From Candidatus Minthenecus merdequi (lineage in GTDB: Bacteria; Bacteroidota; Bacteroidia; Bacteroidales; Paludibacteraceae): DNA of 8,364 nucleotides. The stretch covers positions 1-8,364 of the forward strand of contig JAGHVI010000094.1 in assembly GCA_018064385.1 (NCBI GenBank), read 5' to 3'. Positions within the stretch are counted from its first letter, which is position 1. Each line of letters opens with the position of its first letter. Shown here piece by piece: positions 6,347 through 8,364 of this stretch. A program made the position numbers and the translations under genes. The notes under the pieces were generated by a model. It saw only the letters and a list, made by a program, of their open reading frames with translations, had not been told where the DNA came from and did no database searches.

Positions 6347-8364
6347 ATGAAAGAAAAGAAATACATTACCTGCGACGGCAACCAGGCAGCAGCGCATATC
6401 TCGTATATGTTCTCCGAAGTTGCCGCTATCTACCCTATCACCCCTTCTTCAACAATGGCTGAGTACATTGACGAATGGGCTGCTCAGGGTCGTAAAAACA
6501 TTTTTGGCGAAACCGTCATGGTGCAGGAAATGCAGTCCGAAGGCGGTGCTGCAGGTGCCGTTCACGGCTCTCTGCAGGCTGGTGCCCTGACTACTACATA
6601 CACTGCTTCGCAGGGTCTCTTGCTCATGATTCCTAATATGTACAAGATTGCCGGTGAGTTGTTGCCTTGCGTTTTCCACGTTTCGGCACGTACTTTGGCT
6701 TCTCATGCCCTCTGTATTTTCGGCGATCATCAGGACGTTATGTCTTGCCGTCAGACAGGTTTTGCTATGCTGGCTGAGGGTTCTGTACAGGAGGTTATGG
6801 ACCTTGCCGGTGTTGCTCACCTCGCAACAATCAAAAGCCGCATACCTTTCATCAACTTCTTCGACGGCTTCCGCACTTCTCACGAGATTCAGAAGATTGA
6901 GATGCTCGAAAACGAAGACCTCGCAGGCCTCATCGACCAGAAGGCTCTCGCTGAGTTCCGCGCACGCGCTCTCTCTCCTGAACATCCAGTCGCTCGTGGT
7001 ATGGCTGAAAACCCTGACCATTTCTTCCAGCATCGTGAGTCTTGCAACAAGTTCTACGAGGCAGTTCCTGAAACCGTTCAGGCTTATATGGACGAAATCG
7101 CCAAAATCACAGGTCGTCAGTATCACCTCTTCGACTACTATGGAGCACAGGATGCTGACCGTGTAATCATCTGTATGGGCTCTGCTACCGAGGCTGCCCG
7201 CGAGATGATTGACTACCTCATGGCTAAGGACGAAAAGGTAGGTCTCGTGGCTGTTCACCTCTACCGTCCATTCTCTGTCAAACATTTCCTCGGTGCTCTG
7301 CCTGAGACTGTTAAACGTATTGCTGTACTCGACCGTACTAAGGAGCCCGGTGCACAGGGTCAACCTCTCTATCTTGATGTCGTCGAGGCTCTCAAAGGTC
7401 AGAATATCACTATCGTTGGCGGTCGCTATGGCCTTGGTTCTAAGGACACTACTCCTGCCCAGATTCTTTCTGTATATGAGAACCTCAAACTCAACGAGCC
7501 TAAGAATGACTTCACAATCGGTATCAACGATGATGTGACATTCACTTCTCTTCCTCAGTTGCCTGAGATGGTTTTGAACGAGGATGGTATGTTCGAGGCT
7601 AAGTTCTTCGGCCTTGGCGCTGACGGTACAGTTGGTGCAAACAAGAACTCTGTCAAAATTATCGGTGACAACACCAACAAGCATTGCCAAGCATATTTCT
7701 CTTACGACTCTAAGAAGTCTGGTGGTTTCACTTGCTCTCACCTCCGTTTTGGCGATACCCCTATCCGCTCTACTTATCTCGTAAATACCCCTAATTTCGT
7801 TGCTTGCCACGTACAAGCTTACCTCCGTATGTACGATGTAACCAAAGGCTTGCGCAACAATGGAACATTCCTCTTGAATACAGTCTGGAACGAGAAACAG
7901 TTGGCTGAAAAGTTGCCTAACCGCGTAAAACGCTATTTCGCACAGCACAACATCACTGTCTATTATATCAACGCAACACAGATTGGTATTGAGATAGGTT
8001 TGGGCAACCGCACAAACACTATTCTCCAATCAGCTTTCTTCCGTATCACAGAGGTTATTCCTGTTGACCTTGCCATTGAGCAGATGAAGAAGTTCATCCA
8101 GAAATCTTACGGAAAGAAGGGCGAGGATGTCGTTAATCAAAATTATGCTGCCGTTGACCGTGGTGGTGAGTATCACAAACTTATGGTTGACCCTGCATGG
8201 GCTAATCTCCCTGACGAGGCTGCTGAGGCTAACAACGACCCTGATTATATCAATAATGTGATGCGCGTAATCACTGCCCAGGATGGCGACACTCTCCCTG
8301 TCTCTGCTTTCAAGGGTTACGAGGATGGCACATGCCCTTCCGGTACTGCCGCTTACGAGAAACG
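6347..8364 (+). CDS. nifJ: Pyruvate:ferredoxin (flavodoxin) oxidoreductase, 3' end outside window
   Basis: PFOR oxidises pyruvate with CoA to acetyl-CoA and CO2 and reduces ferredoxin, the main source of low-potential electrons in anaerobic fermenters. The frame is open from ATG 6347 to the window end: 672 codons plus two bases of a likely Arg codon, out of about 1,180-1,200 in the family. Domain I contains YPITPSSTMAE (Thr32), MQSEGGAAG (Glu65) and SARTLASH (Arg115). These align, offset by one, with Thr31, Glu64 and Arg114 of the Desulfovibrio africanus enzyme, where they contact pyruvate or activate TPP. LDRTKEPGAQGQPLY (from 328) marks the CoA-binding region and FGLGADGTVGANKNS (from 421) begins the gamma-type domain. 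The window ends within the EKR motif (GTAAYEK at 666-672). The two [4Fe-4S] ferredoxin modules and the TPP domain with the third cluster should lie beyond the edge. Codon use is strongly biased, as expected for an abundant enzyme. It sits 20 bases after the DUF3127 gene. Confidence 0.97.
   Translation, partial: MKEKKYITCDGNQAAAHISYMFSEVAAIYPITPSSTMAEYIDEWAAQGRKNIFGETVMVQEMQSEGGAAGAVHGSLQAGALTTTYTASQGLLLMIPNMYKIAGELLPCVFHVSARTLASHALCIFGDHQDVMSCRQTGFAMLAEGSVQEVMDLAGVAHLATIKSRIPFINFFDGFRTSHEIQKIEMLENEDLAGLIDQKALAEFRARALSPEHPVARGMAENPDHFFQHRESCNKFYEAVPETVQAYMDEIAKITGRQYHLFDYYGAQDADRVIICMGSATEAAREMIDYLMAKDEKVGLVAVHLYRPFSVKHFLGALPETVKRIAVLDRTKEPGAQGQPLYLDVVEALKGQNITIVGGRYGLGSKDTTPAQILSVYENLKLNEPKNDFTIGINDDVTFTSLPQLPEMVLNEDGMFEAKFFGLGADGTVGANKNSVKIIGDNTNKHCQAYFSYDSKKSGGFTCSHLRFGDTPIRSTYLVNTPNFVACHVQAYLRMYDVTKGLRNNGTFLLNTVWNEKQLAEKLPNRVKRYFAQHNITVYYINATQIGIEIGLGNRTNTILQSAFFRITEVIPVDLAIEQMKKFIQKSYGKKGEDVVNQNYAAVDRGGEYHKLMVDPAWANLPDEAAEANNDPDYINNVMRVITAQDGDTLPVSAFKGYEDGTCPSGTAAYEK

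Noticed and set aside
6449..8029. A 526-codon open frame on the minus strand.
   Set aside because: It is wholly antisense and in register with nifJ, which matches PFOR motifs along its length. The open frame follows from codon bias in nifJ, and the encoded peptide shows no domain or promoter.

Overview
The window looks like a chromosomal segment of an anaerobic member of the Bacteroidota, most likely order Bacteroidales. Four things point there. Three to four promoters carry the group's -7 box TAnnTTTG (TACCTTTG three times, TATTTTTG once) rather than a TATAAT -10. No start codon has a Shine-Dalgarno sequence. A DUF3127-type protein, a family I know from Bacteroidetes, is present. The last gene encodes pyruvate:ferredoxin oxidoreductase, an enzyme of anaerobic metabolism. 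No phage, insertion sequence or CRISPR array is visible. Most genes are housekeeping; genus and species cannot be read from the sequence.

Layout. Positions 1-66 hold an intergenic repeat: one 30-bp copy plus a tandem 19-bp copy. Then comes a tightly packed plus-strand pair: an S41 carboxyl-terminal processing protease (67-1662) and, one base later, a CaCA-family sodium/calcium antiporter (1664-2632). The gap 2633-2786 holds a second exact copy of the 30-bp repeat (2670-2699) and a strong terminator hairpin that serves the minus-strand tRNA-Pro(UGG) gene (2787-2861). The tRNA promoter overlaps the 3' end of miaA (2928-3866, minus), the tRNA dimethylallyltransferase. miaA is divergent from a large radical SAM protein with a probable B12-binding-type N-terminal region (3943-5715, plus), with back-to-back promoters between them. 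A further promoter at 5716-5746 starts a likely two-gene transcript: a DUF3127 protein with an SSB-like acidic tip (5796-6326), then nifJ (6347 to beyond the window end), 20 bases downstream with no visible promoter of its own.

How the genes may work together. nifJ supplies acetyl-CoA and reduced ferredoxin for fermentation. miaA and tRNA-Pro both serve translation, but the tRNA is not a MiaA substrate. The protease and antiporter are envelope functions, probably co-transcribed and perhaps translationally coupled. The least understood items are the DUF3127 protein and its linkage to nifJ, the radical SAM protein with an unusual CX4CX2C cluster motif, and the intergenic repeat that flanks the protease-antiporter pair. 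No clearly new multi-gene system is visible; these are the best leads.
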